Part shown: positions 1 to 7,202 of the stretch, in pieces
How positions within the stretch are numbered: the first letter of the stretch is position 1
Layout of the letters: every line of letters starts with the position of its first letter
NCBI GenBank assembly: GCA_003136255.1
Contig: PLDT01000467.1
Span: 1-14,620 of the forward strand
Reading direction: 5' to 3'
Source of the DNA: Palsa-504 sp003136255
GTDB taxonomy: Bacteria; Actinomycetota; Actinomycetes; Streptosporangiales; Streptosporangiaceae
DNA: 14,620 nt
Program-made: the position numbers and the translations under genes
The notes under the pieces: model-generated
Told to the model about the DNA's origin: nothing
Database searches by the model: none
The model's input: the letters and a program-made list of their open reading frames with translations, nothing else

Positions 1-134
1 GGGGCCCAGGTCGGGGCTTCCGTAACCGGACTGGTATTTCCGGTATTTCCGGTATTTCCGGCCGCCCGCGTACCGCAACGCGGGCATGCCTCGGTCCCTG
101 CGGCCACGTCGTAACCGCATTGTGTGCACGTCAT
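1..134 (-). CDS. Zinc-ribbon protein, N-terminal part (runs off window start)
   Basis: Reading the minus strand from the ATG at 134 gives about 44 residues without a stop to the window edge. The start holds two CxxC pairs (MTCTQCGYDV, then EACPRCGTRA), the layout of a four-cysteine zinc ribbon as found at the N-terminus of many actinobacterial membrane or regulatory proteins. A Gly-Asn-Thr triplet then repeats three times, encoded by three exact 9-bp DNA repeats, and leads into a Ser/Pro/Thr-rich linker. A GGGAGG ribosome-binding site (144-149) lies 9 bases before the ATG. It is downstream of hpnB on the same strand, 133 bp away. The C-terminal domain, and hence the function, lies outside the window. 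The zinc ribbon is seen; a transmembrane or effector domain beyond the linker is a guess from similar architectures. Confidence 0.75.
   Translation of the reverse strand, partial: MTCTQCGYDVAAGTEACPRCGTRAAGNTGNTGNTSPVTEAPTWA
33..59. repeat. Three tandem 9-bp repeats (ggtatttcc)
   Basis: Three exact copies of ggtatttcc stand at 33-41, 42-50 and 51-59. On the minus strand they encode the in-frame Gly-Asn-Thr triplets in the linker of the zinc-ribbon protein. They are much more AT-rich than the surroundings and are a likely place for copy-number variation by slippage. Confidence 0.9.
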
Positions 135-157
135 TTTTCCCGCCCTCCCAGCTTGGC

Positions 158-172
158 CGGAGCCACGCTCCG
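158..172. other. Small hairpin in the leader of the zinc-ribbon gene
   Basis: CGGAGC (158-163) and GCTCCG (167-172) form a 6-bp stem with a 3-base loop, 24 bp upstream of the zinc-ribbon ATG. The sequence cgccctccc occurs on both sides (141-149 and 171-179), so the ribosome-binding site has a second upstream copy. Regulatory meaning is unproven. Confidence 0.35.
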
Positions 173-267
173 CCCTCCCCAAACCGTCTGCCGGTGCAGA
201 GTGATTCTGCCTCCCTGGCGAAATCTCCGCAATAGGCGGCCGCATCAGCACAGAGATTGTTTTTTGT

Positions 268-1633
268 CTACGCCGCGGCGAGAAGCCCGGCGAGGCTTCC
301 GGATGGCCGCGACGGGTTCTTTTCGCGGCTGGGTCGCTCTAATTCCGTTTTGCCGGGTATCGGAGGAAAGCGTAACCGGGCGCGGTCCGTCCGGCCCTTC
401 CATTCCGCACCGCGTCCCGCGTAGTGCCGCCGCGCGGAGTCGACGGTCATCGCGAGGTACAGCAGGGCGATCAGCGGCAGGCCGGGCGCGCGCAGCGGCG
501 AGAGCCGGTACAGCCGGAGCATGGGCAGGTAGGTCAGCGATATCAGGGCCCAGCCGGCCAGGCCCGCGCCCGCCGTCAGCGCGGCCGCGGTGCTCGCCGC
601 GCCGGTCGCNNGTCGCTAGCGCGGCGATCCCGGCGATGGCCCCGGCCGGCGGCAGCACATAGAGGAACGCCAGCCCGGCCACCGTCCCGGCCAGCAGCCA
701 GGGCGAATACCGGAGCTGGATGTACGCGGACCGGGCCACCATCTGCCACAGGTCGGCGAGCTTGGGGTAGGGGCGCACGCTGAGCACCGCGGTCGTCAGC
801 CCGAGCCAGCAGCGCCCGCGCTGGCCCTTGATGACCTGGCCCAGGGCCACGTCGTCGATGCGGGCGCCGCGGATCGGGGCCAGCCCGCCGGATCGCTCCA
901 GGGTCTCGCGGCGCACCAGCATGCAGCCGCCGGCCGCGGCCGCGGTGCGGGACCGGGGCGAGTTCACGCGCGCGAACGGGTACAGCTGGGCGAAGAAGTA
1001 CACGAACGCCGGGACGATGACCCGCTCCCATCCGGTCGCCGTGCGCAGCAGGGCCATCTGCGAGACCAGGTCGCGGTCGTCTTCCTCGGCCGCGACGACC
1101 AGGGATCGCAGCGCGCCGGCCTGCCAGGCGATGTCCGCGTCGGTGAACAGGACGTACCCCGTGGCGCCGTCGTCGCCGGCTGCGGCGTCGCCGGCCGCGG
1201 CCAGGCCTTGGGCCATGGCCCATACCTTGCCGGCCCAGCCGGGGGGCAGCGGGGCGCCGGCCACCACCCGCAGGGCCCGGTCCGGGCCGCCCGGTTCCGG
1301 CCCGAGGGCGGCCGCGACCTCGCCGGTGCCGTCCGTGCTGCAGTCGTCGACCAGGATGACGGTCAGCGCGCCGGGATAGTCCTGGCCGAGCAGCGTGGGC
1401 AGCACGGCGGGCAGCATCGCGGCCTCATTGCGGGCCGGGATGACCGCCACCACGTCGGGCCACCGGGCCGGGTCGGCCGCGGCGCTGTACGGCTCGGCGG
1501 CAGCGCCGGACGGCTTGGCCGCGGCGCGGGACGGCGGGAGGCGCTGGCCGGTCCGCCAGTACCCGCCGTGCCCGATGACCAGGTAGGCCCAGACGACGGC
1601 GGCCGCCGTGCACGCGACACTCAACGCCAGCAT
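268..1633 (-). CDS. hpnB: HpnB-type glycosyltransferase (family 2), reading frame broken by an nn assembly join
   Basis: This is a membrane-linked family 2 glycosyltransferase of the hopene-associated HpnB type, expected to act on the cytoplasmic face. An N-terminal hydrophobic segment (residues 3-20) precedes an Ala-rich linker (about 35-58). The GT-A core begins at VVAVIPARNE (61-70), with VDDCSTDGTG (95-104), the metal-binding DAD (165-167) and the acceptor-side IDD motif (259-261). Hydrophobic segments follow at about 311-340 and near the C-terminus, where YLPMLRLYRLSPL matches the HpnB tail. The frame shifts at nn (610-611). Both sides of the nn read gtcgc, and merging this 5-base overlap restores one frame of about 452 residues ending at TAG 268-270. 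So the break is an artefact, not a pseudogene. The start is ATG 1633. No squalene-hopene cyclase or other hpn gene is in the window, so a hopanoid role rests on family resemblance only. Confidence 0.85.
610..611. other. Assembly join (nn) inside hpnB
   Basis: Two undetermined bases are flanked on the left by ...gtcgc and on the right by gtcgc.... The identical 5-mers and the frame mismatch both fit two contig ends that overlap by 5 bases and were joined with a placeholder. Confidence 0.8.
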
Positions 1634-1671
1634 CCCGGCAGCCTCTCACAGCCACCGCCCGGGCCCGCATG

Positions 1672-1851
1672 CTAGGCGGCGCGGCGGTGCTCAGCGTCCT
1701 GGTGCTCCCGGGCGGGCAGGTACCGGACGCCAGGGGCCGCGGCCACGGTCGGCTTGCGGTCCGGGCGCTTGAGCACCAGCCACAGGGGGATGCCCGCCCA
1801 CAGGGCGACGAACAGGACCATCAGCGGGATGTTCATCAGCAGCCAGGTCAT
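1672..1851 (-). CDS. Small single-span membrane protein (59 aa) upstream of hpnB
   Basis: The ATG at 1851 opens a 59-residue protein. Residues 2-27 are strongly hydrophobic (beginning MTWLLMNIPLMVLFVALW), a single membrane span. A basic stretch follows (KRPDRKP, residues 28-34), then a polar tail rich in Arg, His and Glu that ends at TAG 1672-1674. The basic residues after the span suggest a cytoplasmic C-terminus. A perfect AAGGAG ribosome-binding site (1858-1863) lies 6 bases before the ATG, the clearest in this half of the window. hpnB starts 38 bp downstream on the same strand, so the two are probably co-transcribed. I do not recognise a family. It could be an accessory or stabilising subunit for the glycosyltransferase; that is inference from position. 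Confidence 0.7.
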   Translation of the reverse strand: MTWLLMNIPLMVLFVALWAGIPLWLVLKRPDRKPTVAAAPGVRYLPAREHQDAEHRRAA

Positions 1852-1857
1852 AGTCAG

Positions 1858-1863
1858 CTCCTT
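1858..1863 (-). promoter_or_regulatory. Shine-Dalgarno AAGGAG of the 59-aa membrane protein
   Basis: The minus strand reads AAGGAG followed by 6 bases and ATG. This near-consensus site is the main support for the small gene being real. Confidence 0.75.
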
Positions 1864-2043
1864 AGGGTTTGTTTTCGGCTTGCTTGATTCACCCTGCCCG
1901 GGGCGGGTCTGAGTACGTGCTGACCGGCCTCTGCCGTGGCTATGAATCTCAGCCGTTCCTAAGCATTTCCTCTGAAGGCCGGGTCCAGGCTTGCGCTGCG
2001 GGCCGGGCTTGGTATCCTGCGGCGCGTTGTGCTACCTGATGTG

Positions 2044-3963
2044 CTACGTGCGCCAGGCCATGATGTCGCCGGTGACGATGGAGGGCGGTCCGAGCAGGCG
2101 GGTCAGGTAGCGGCCGAGGACCGAGTTCTGGACCGTCACCGCGACCAGGGCCGTCACGTGCCAGGCGGCGATCTGGGCCCGCATCTTCGCGTCGCTGACC
2201 TTGTCGATCCCCACGTAGCTGGACGACGCGGGATCCGCGCTGGCCGGCACGCCGCCGGTCAGCGACGCGGGCAGCCCGGCCCCGGAATCGGCCCACAGGA
2301 GGTTCAGGTAGCGGCCCGCCTGCGACAGGCCGCTGCCGTCGGTGTAAGCCTGCCCGTTCCCGGCCGGGCCCATGAAGTACCCGCCGACCAGGGCGCCCGG
2401 CTGGCCCGTGTCGGCCTGCCAGCGTAGCGGCTCGGTGAAGGTCGACATCGGGACCGGCACCGTGAGCACGGCGGCCGAGGCGGGCAGGCGCAGCGCGGCG
2501 AACGCCGCTGACCAGCCCGGCGGTACCGGGGTCGCTGCCACGGCAGGCAGCGGCCGGGGCACGATCGGCAGGACGGCCAGGACCGCCCCGGCCATGACCA
2601 CGGCGGCCGCCCGCCGCCCGGACGCGAGCCGGGACAGCCCGGACAGCCCGGACAGCCGGGGCAGGCGGGGCAGGCGGGACAGGTGGCGGGTTGCGAACGC
2701 GGCCAGGGCCGGGACGGCGGCGTCGGCGCAGCAGGCCAGCAGCGCGGCGGCCGCGCCGTCGGCCACGATGGCGAACCGGTCGGGGAGCGCCGCGCTGAGC
2801 ACGGGCAGGCTCTGCAGCCAGTACCAGGGGAGCTTGATCCACGCGTGCTCGTGCCCGAAGGCCAGCAGGGTGCCGCCGAGCGAGAACACCTCGAGCACCA
2901 CGCAGGCCACGGCGCAGGCCCGGACCGGCAGCCGGCGCCAGAACCGGATGGTGCCCGCCGCGAGCACCGCGATCAGCGGCCAGCCCAGGTAGCCGAGGTA
3001 CTCGGGCAGCTGGCCCTGGTACCGCAGCGCCTCGGCCGCGCTGGCCTTGGTGTGCAAGAGCATGAACGAGGACGGGACGACGAACCCGGACAGGTCGGTC
3101 TTGTAGAAGTCGGTGGTGAACGGGCTGCCGTGCTCGTGCAGCGGGCCGAAGAACTGGACCCACAGCGGGTAGCCGGCGATCACGGCCAGCACGCAGGCCG
3201 CGACGCCCAGGCCGCCGGCCAGCGCGGCGATCCGGCCCGGCACCTCCCGGGGCCGGCTGGCGGCCAGGACGATCAGCAGCAGGAACGCGGCCAGCCCAGC
3301 GTCGAACAGGATCTCCTCGCTGATGAACAGCTGCACGGTGACCAGGAGGCCCAGGAGCAAACCCCCGCGCCGGGCGCTGGAACGCCCGGTGGCCAGCCGC
3401 AGCACCGCGTCCACGATCAGCGGCGGGAACACGGCGAACTGCAGGTCGTAGTGGCCGATGGCCGAGTGCACCAGGGCCGGGGAGAACCCGTAGACGGCCG
3501 CGCCGAGCGCCGCGGCGGGCACGCTCACCTGCCAGCGCCGCAACACGGCGAACATGGCCGTGGCCGACCCGGCGAAGCCCATGGTCAACAGCAGGGTCAG
3601 GCTGACCTGCGGCCCGCACGCCAGCGTCACCGGGGCCAGCACCACGCCGGGCAGCAGCATGAACGTGTTCCACATGGCGTTCACGCCCTGCGGCGCGTTC
3701 ATGGCCGTGGTGACCAGGGCCGGGAGGTGCCAGTGCGCAATCGCCGTGGCGTCGTAGCGGAAGAACCAGGCGAACTGGTCGGCGTCGTAGGGGTTGCCCG
3801 CGACCGTCCGCGAGGCCGGGTCCCGCCACTGCCACAGGGTCAGCGCCAGCGCCGCGAGCAGGTAGTACACGGCGGCCAGGGTCACCGTCCGGCGGCCGCT
3901 GAGCGGGCGCGCCCGCTGCACTGTCCCCGTACGGACCGGGACGGCCGTCGACGTTGCGGTCAC
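2044..3963 (-). CDS. Polytopic membrane protein, GT-C glycosyltransferase-like
   Basis: The protein has about 639 residues from GTG 3963, with many hydrophobic spans. The first span (about 26-44) is followed by a loop with NPYDADQFAWFFRYDA (57-72), whose acidic DAD cluster resembles the first extracytoplasmic loop of GT-C enzymes that use polyprenyl-phosphate sugars. Next come FMLLPGVVLAPVTLACGP and further spans through the middle. A soluble C-terminal part ends in a substrate-domain-like stretch (LGRYLTRLLGPP...IMAWRT). I infer sugar transfer to a cell-envelope glycan or lipid; the donor and acceptor cannot be read. A TTG at 4005 would add 14 residues, but it sits in a strong hairpin. GTG 3963 lies 7 bases after a TANNNT hexamer, which fits a leaderless start. 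A 9-bp repeat tract encodes Leu-Ser-Gly and Leu-Pro-Arg triads in a loop. The ABC-type or YfhO-like alternatives fit less well. Confidence 0.75.
   Translation of the reverse strand: MTATSTAVPVRTGTVQRARPLSGRRTVTLAAVYYLLAALALTLWQWRDPASRTVAGNPYDADQFAWFFRYDATAIAHWHLPALVTTAMNAPQGVNAMWNTFMLLPGVVLAPVTLACGPQVSLTLLLTMGFAGSATAMFAVLRRWQVSVPAAALGAAVYGFSPALVHSAIGHYDLQFAVFPPLIVDAVLRLATGRSSARRGGLLLGLLVTVQLFISEEILFDAGLAAFLLLIVLAASRPREVPGRIAALAGGLGVAACVLAVIAGYPLWVQFFGPLHEHGSPFTTDFYKTDLSGFVVPSSFMLLHTKASAAEALRYQGQLPEYLGYLGWPLIAVLAAGTIRFWRRLPVRACAVACVVLEVFSLGGTLLAFGHEHAWIKLPWYWLQSLPVLSAALPDRFAIVADGAAAALLACCADAAVPALAAFATRHLSRLPRLPRLSGLSGLSRLASGRRAAAVVMAGAVLAVLPIVPRPLPAVAATPVPPGWSAAFAALRLPASAAVLTVPVPMSTFTEPLRWQADTGQPGALVGGYFMGPAGNGQAYTDGSGLSQAGRYLNLLWADSGAGLPASLTGGVPASADPASSSYVGIDKVSDAKMRAQIAAWHVTALVAVTVQNSVLGRYLTRLLGPPSIVTGDIMAWRT
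2630..2683. repeat. Six imperfect 9-bp tandem repeats inside the membrane-protein gene
   Basis: Units begin at 2630, 2639, 2648, 2657, 2666 and 2675, with the pattern c-c/g-g-g-a/g-c-a-g-c/g. On the minus strand they give Leu-Arg/Pro/Ser-Gly/Arg triads (LPRLPRLSGLSGLSRL). Being multiples of three, they keep the frame, so the tract can expand or contract without breaking the protein. Confidence 0.75.
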
Positions 3964-3970
3964 AATCGTG

Positions 3971-3976
3971 AGCCTA
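3971..3976 (-). promoter_or_regulatory. Candidate -10 hexamer TAGGCT for a leaderless start
   Basis: The minus strand reads TAGGCT, then 7 bases, then GTG at 3963. A TANNNT box at this spacing is the usual actinobacterial leaderless arrangement, in which the transcript begins at the start codon. No convincing -35 was seen. Confidence 0.45.
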
Positions 3977-3992
3977 AACGCGCCGGCGCCGG

Positions 3993-4016
3993 GCCGGGCC
4001 GGCAACCCGGCCCGGC
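3993..4016. terminator. GC-rich hairpin after the flotillin gene
   Basis: GCCGGGCCGG (3993-4002) and CCGGCCCGGC (4007-4016) form a perfect 10-bp stem with a 4-base loop. It begins 18 bases past the flotillin stop codon on the minus strand. No T-run follows, as is common for actinobacterial terminators. It probably ends the NfeD-flotillin transcript before the next gene's own promoter. Confidence 0.5.
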
Positions 4017-4034
4017 GTCAGCAAATCGCTATAT

Positions 4035-5186
4035 CTAGCTGGACGGCGAGCTCTGTGGCTCGGGCTGGCTGTCGATGACGCGGCGGTCGAGCGGGGTGAC
4101 GTTCTGGCCGGGCATGCCCTTGCGGACCGAATCCAGGATGGTCAGGCCCTGGCTGACCAGGCCGGCGGCGATCTCGCTGAGGCCGTCGGCCCCGTTGAGT
4201 ACGCTGACGTTCGCGCCGGCCAGCCCGGCCGCGGCCTCCTTGACGATCAGCGGCAGCTGGTTGATCAGCAGCTGATCCAGGGCGACGCGGTTGTTCGAGG
4301 CGGCGGCCTCGGCCTGGATCCGGGTCCGCTCGGCGTCCGCCTTGGCCAAGATCCTGACCCGCTCGGCCTCCGCCTCGGCGGGCTTGATCACCTCGGAGAC
4401 CAGCTGCTGCTGGCGGAGCTGGGCCTGCTGCTGAGCCAGCTCAGCTTGGGCGTTGATGACCGCGAGCTGGGCGTTGGCCTGCGCGAGCGGGCCGGCCTGG
4501 GCCGCCTCCGCCTGGGCCCGTTCGACCTCGCCCTTGTACTGGGCCTGGACGACGGAGGTTTGCCTGGCGAACTCGGCCTGCTTGCGGGCCGAGGCCTGCT
4601 GCGCCTCGGCCGAGGCCTGGTCGGCCTGGGCCTGCGCGATCTTGGCCTGCCGCTGGATGGCGGCGTTGTTCGGCGCGGCCATGGCGGCGATGTAGCCGGC
4701 GCCCATGTCGTCGATCGACTGGATCTGCAGCGAGTCCACGATCAGCCCGATCGTGGCCATCTCGGCCTTGGACCCGTCAAGCACCTCGCTGGCCAGCTTC
4801 TGTCGTTCGGTGACGATTTCCTCGACGGTCATCGAGCCTATGATCGAGCGCAGGTGACCGGCGAAGATCCGCCCGGTCAGTATCGACATCTGGTCCTGGT
4901 CGGACAGGAAGCGCTGCCCGGCGTTGACGATGGACTCCTCGTCGTTGCCGACCTTGAACGCGATCACCGAGCGCACGTTCAGCGAAATGCCCTGCTTGGT
5001 CACGCATTGCTCGGCGACCTCGGCCTCCTGCATGGACAGCGTGAGATAGCGGACCTTGCGGGTAATGGGCGTGACAAAGGCGCCGTGGCCGATCACGACC
5101 CGGAACGGCGAGCCCTTCATGCCGTGCTTACCGCCGGAAATCAGCATTGCCTCGTCGGGCGCTGGAACTCGGTAACCGAACATCAT
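4035..5186 (-). CDS. Flotillin-like SPFH/band 7 protein
   Basis: The protein has 383 residues. The N-terminal part (about 10-170) matches the SPFH domain of flotillins: PDEAMLISGG, GAFVTPI, ISLNVRSVIAFKVG, and GHLRSIIGSMTVEEI (about 110-124), the last being the hallmark flotillin stretch. Residues about 175-300 are a long Ala/Gln/Glu coiled coil with repeated EAQ and QAE motifs, which drives oligomerisation. A Gly/Ala-rich C-terminal region follows. Flotillins scaffold ordered membrane microdomains. Compared with the roughly 500-residue Bacillus FloT, this one is shorter and lacks the N-terminal hydrophobic hairpin, so membrane contact may depend on acylation, amphipathic surfaces or partners. 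An AGGAG site (5191-5195) lies 4 bases before ATG 5186 and 7 before the adjacent ATG 5183; the second may be the true start. It follows the NfeD-like gene by 18 bp. Confidence 0.9.
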   Translation of the reverse strand: MMFGYRVPAPDEAMLISGGKHGMKGSPFRVVIGHGAFVTPITRKVRYLTLSMQEAEVAEQCVTKQGISLNVRSVIAFKVGNDEESIVNAGQRFLSDQDQMSILTGRIFAGHLRSIIGSMTVEEIVTERQKLASEVLDGSKAEMATIGLIVDSLQIQSIDDMGAGYIAAMAAPNNAAIQRQAKIAQAQADQASAEAQQASARKQAEFARQTSVVQAQYKGEVERAQAEAAQAGPLAQANAQLAVINAQAELAQQQAQLRQQQLVSEVIKPAEAEAERVRILAKADAERTRIQAEAAASNNRVALDQLLINQLPLIVKEAAAGLAGANVSVLNGADGLSEIAAGLVSQGLTILDSVRKGMPGQNVTPLDRRVIDSQPEPQSSPSS

Positions 5187-5204
5187 TCATCTCCTGAGCA
5201 GAGC

Positions 5205-5447
5205 TTAGTCGGGAACGCGCGGACTCTCGCCGAGGGCGTCCTCCCACTCGATGACGTCGACCGCCCGCTCTCCGCGTGAGTCAATAACCAGGACGGTCGA
5301 GCCTTTAGGAAGCGGCTTGTCCGACCAGGCCAGAAAGGCCTCGGAACCGCCGCGGATCTTGATCAGCACTTCACCGGGCCCGCGGTCGCCGCGTGTGGCC
5401 ACGCTGAGGCGGCCGACGCAGCCAATCGAGGACTCATCCCTCGCCAC
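5205..5447 (-). CDS. NfeD-like OB-fold protein, minimal form
   Basis: This 80-residue protein starts at GTG 5447, with a purine-rich AAGGGGG 7-8 bases upstream. It shows the features of the NfeD C-terminal OB fold: an opening GCVGRLSVATRGDRGPGEV strand, then GGSEAFLAWSDKPLPKGSTV, and the closing VLVIDSRGERAVDVIEWE. No membrane segment is present, whereas typical NfeD proteins carry several spans before this domain. NfeD and flotillin genes are paired in most bacteria, and the 18-bp gap to the flotillin gene here supports a shared operon and a joint complex. The family call rests on the OB pattern and the neighbour rather than on a long match. Confidence 0.8.
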   Translation of the reverse strand: MARDESSIGCVGRLSVATRGDRGPGEVLIKIRGGSEAFLAWSDKPLPKGSTVLVIDSRGERAVDVIEWEDALGESPRVPD

Positions 5448-5480
5448 CGACAGCCCCCTTTACCGGAAGTGCCGGTCTCC

Positions 5481-5486
5481 AGCCTA
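5481..5486 (-). promoter_or_regulatory. Candidate -10 hexamer TAGGCT for the NfeD-flotillin operon
   Basis: The minus strand reads TAGGCT 33 bases before GTG 5447, which would give a leader of about 27 bases containing the ribosome-binding site. A clear -35 is not visible. The 114-bp gap 5448-5561 must also hold the promoter of the divergent aryl-AMP ligase operon. Confidence 0.35.
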
Positions 5487-5561
5487 GTCCTGGTCCCGGT
5501 GCGCAGATTAATCCAGCGTTAAGCTGGCCGCGTGTCCGTGCCCCGGGTAACTCGGTAAGAC

Positions 5562-7202
5562 ATGCTGGACGGGGTGACGCCGTTCCCGGCCGGATTCGCG
5601 GCCCGCTACCGGGAGCTGGGCTACTGGGAGGACCGGCCGCTGTTCGACGGGTTCACCGCGGCGCTGGCCGCCTACGCGGACCGGGTGGCGGTGGTGGACG
5701 AGACGGGCCCGGTGACCTACCGGCAGCTAAGCGAGCGGTCCGAGCGCCTGGCCCGGGCGCTGCTCGACGTGGGCCTGCGCCCGCTGGACCGCGTCATCGT
5801 CCAGCTGCCGAACACCGCGGTGTTCGTCTATCTGTACTTCGCGTTGCAGCAGATAGGGGCCGTTCCGGTGCTTGCCTTGCCCGGGCACCGCAAGCGGGAG
5901 ATCACCCAGTTCGCCGAGATCTCGGGCGCCACGGCCCTGGCCGGGCCGGCCGCCGCGCGCGGCTTCGACTTCCTGGCCATGGCCGCCGACGTCATGACCG
6001 ACCGCCCGGACCTGCGGCTCTGCCTGGTGCAGGGCCTTCACGATCCGCCGAACGACCCCCGGTTCCTGCGCCTGGAAGACCTGCTTGCTCGCGAACCGCG
6101 GTCCGGCGGCGAGGCCCTGGAGCAGATCAGCATCGACCCGGCCGACCCGGCGCTGTTCCTGCTGTCCGGGGGCACGACCGGGATTCCCAAGCTGATCCCG
6201 CGCACGCACAACGACTACCTGTACAACTCGCGTGTCGCAGCAGCGGTCTGCGAGATCGGCGCGGGCGACGTGCTGCTTGACGTGCTGCCGATCGAGCACA
6301 ACCTGCCGCTCGGCTGCCCCGGCCTGCAGGGCTTCCTGCTGTCCGGCGGGACCGTGGTGCTCGGCACCAGCACCCGGCCGCGGGACGTGTTCGAGCTCAT
6401 CCAGCGGCACCGGGTCACGCACATCCACCTGGTGCCCGCGCTGCTGATCCGGTGGATCGACGATCCGTCGCTCACCGAATATGACCTGTCCTCGCTGCGG
6501 GTCATCCAGAGCGGCGGGCAGCGCCTGCAGCCCGAGGTCCGGCTGCGCGCCGAGCGCGCCCTGCCCGGCTGCTTCATCCAGGAGAACTTCGGCATGGCCG
6601 AGGGGCTGATCATGTTCGTCCGGTCGTCCGACCCCCCGGCCGTGCGAAGGGAGACCTGCGGTCGGCCGGCCTCGCCCGCCGACGAGGTCTACCTGGTCGA
6701 TTCCGAAGGGCAGGTCGTCCCGGACGGCTCGCCGGGCGAGCTGATCGTCCGCGGCCCGTACACGCTGCGCGGCTATTTCCGGTCGCCGGAGCACAACGCC
6801 CGGGCGTTCACTGCGGACGGGTTCTACCGGTCCGGTGACCTGCTGCGGAAGCTGCCGTCCGGGAACTACGTGGTCGAGGGCCGGGTCAAGGACCTGATCA
6901 ACCGGGGCGGGGAGAAGATCAGCGCCGAGGAGGTGGAGAACCTCATTCTGGCCCATCCTGCGGTGCTTAACGTGGCGTGCGTGCCCTACCCGGATCCGGT
7001 GCTCGGTGAGCGGATGTGCGCCTGCGTGGTGCTGCGGCCCGTTTCTTCGCTTTCCCTGGAGTCGCTGGTGGAGTTCTTGGCCGGCTTCGACATCGCCCGG
7101 TTCAAGCTGCCGGAGCGCCTCGAGGTGTTCGACGCGCTGCCGCTGTCCGGTTTCGGCAAGGTGTCCAAGAAGGACCTGGCCGCTAGGCTTGCTGGCTCAT
7201 GA
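5562..7202 (+). CDS. Aryl-acid AMP ligase (EntE/DhbE/MbtA family), predicted salicylate or 2,3-dihydroxybenzoate activating
   Basis: This 546-residue enzyme should form an aryl-adenylate from an aromatic acid and ATP. It follows the family end to end: an N-terminal FPAGFAARYRELGYWEDRPL (8-27), the phosphate loop SGGTTGIPK (202-210) followed by LIPRTHNDYLYN, FGMAEG (343-348), FYRSGD (421-426), the hinge region RVKDLINRGGEKISAEEVE (441-459), and the catalytic lysine in GFGKVSKKD (K533). In the pocket, H246-N247 matches the aryl-acid-binding Asn (DhbE Asn235). C252 falls where DhbE has Ser240; known salicylate-activating relatives carry Cys there, so salicylate is favoured over 2,3-dihydroxybenzoate. 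That is family knowledge applied by my alignment. No carrier protein, isochorismate gene or NRPS is in the window, so a siderophore role is unsupported. A catabolic use as in SdgA-type salicylate degradation is possible. The stop overlaps the next start (ATGA). Confidence 0.88.
   Translation: MLDGVTPFPAGFAARYRELGYWEDRPLFDGFTAALAAYADRVAVVDETGPVTYRQLSERSERLARALLDVGLRPLDRVIVQLPNTAVFVYLYFALQQIGAVPVLALPGHRKREITQFAEISGATALAGPAAARGFDFLAMAADVMTDRPDLRLCLVQGLHDPPNDPRFLRLEDLLAREPRSGGEALEQISIDPADPALFLLSGGTTGIPKLIPRTHNDYLYNSRVAAAVCEIGAGDVLLDVLPIEHNLPLGCPGLQGFLLSGGTVVLGTSTRPRDVFELIQRHRVTHIHLVPALLIRWIDDPSLTEYDLSSLRVIQSGGQRLQPEVRLRAERALPGCFIQENFGMAEGLIMFVRSSDPPAVRRETCGRPASPADEVYLVDSEGQVVPDGSPGELIVRGPYTLRGYFRSPEHNARAFTADGFYRSGDLLRKLPSGNYVVEGRVKDLINRGGEKISAEEVENLILAHPAVLNVACVPYPDPVLGERMCACVVLRPVSSLSLESLVEFLAGFDIARFKLPERLEVFDALPLSGFGKVSKKDLAARLAGS

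Noticed and set aside
1949..3835. Minus-strand open frame of 628 residues
   Set aside because: It overlaps the GT-C-like gene in another frame, is Arg/Ala/Gly/Pro-rich without hydrophobic spans or motifs, and is a by-product of high GC content.
4003..4005. TTG as start of the GT-C-like gene
   Set aside because: It lies in a 10-bp-stem hairpin with no ribosome-binding site; GTG 3963 follows a TANNNT box at leaderless spacing.
2683..4038. Plus-strand open frame of 451 residues
   Set aside because: It is antisense to the GT-C-like gene, dominated by Gln, Arg, Gly and His with no domain pattern.
5727..6956. Minus-strand open frame of 409 residues
   Set aside because: It is antisense to the aryl-AMP ligase, which carries every family motif.
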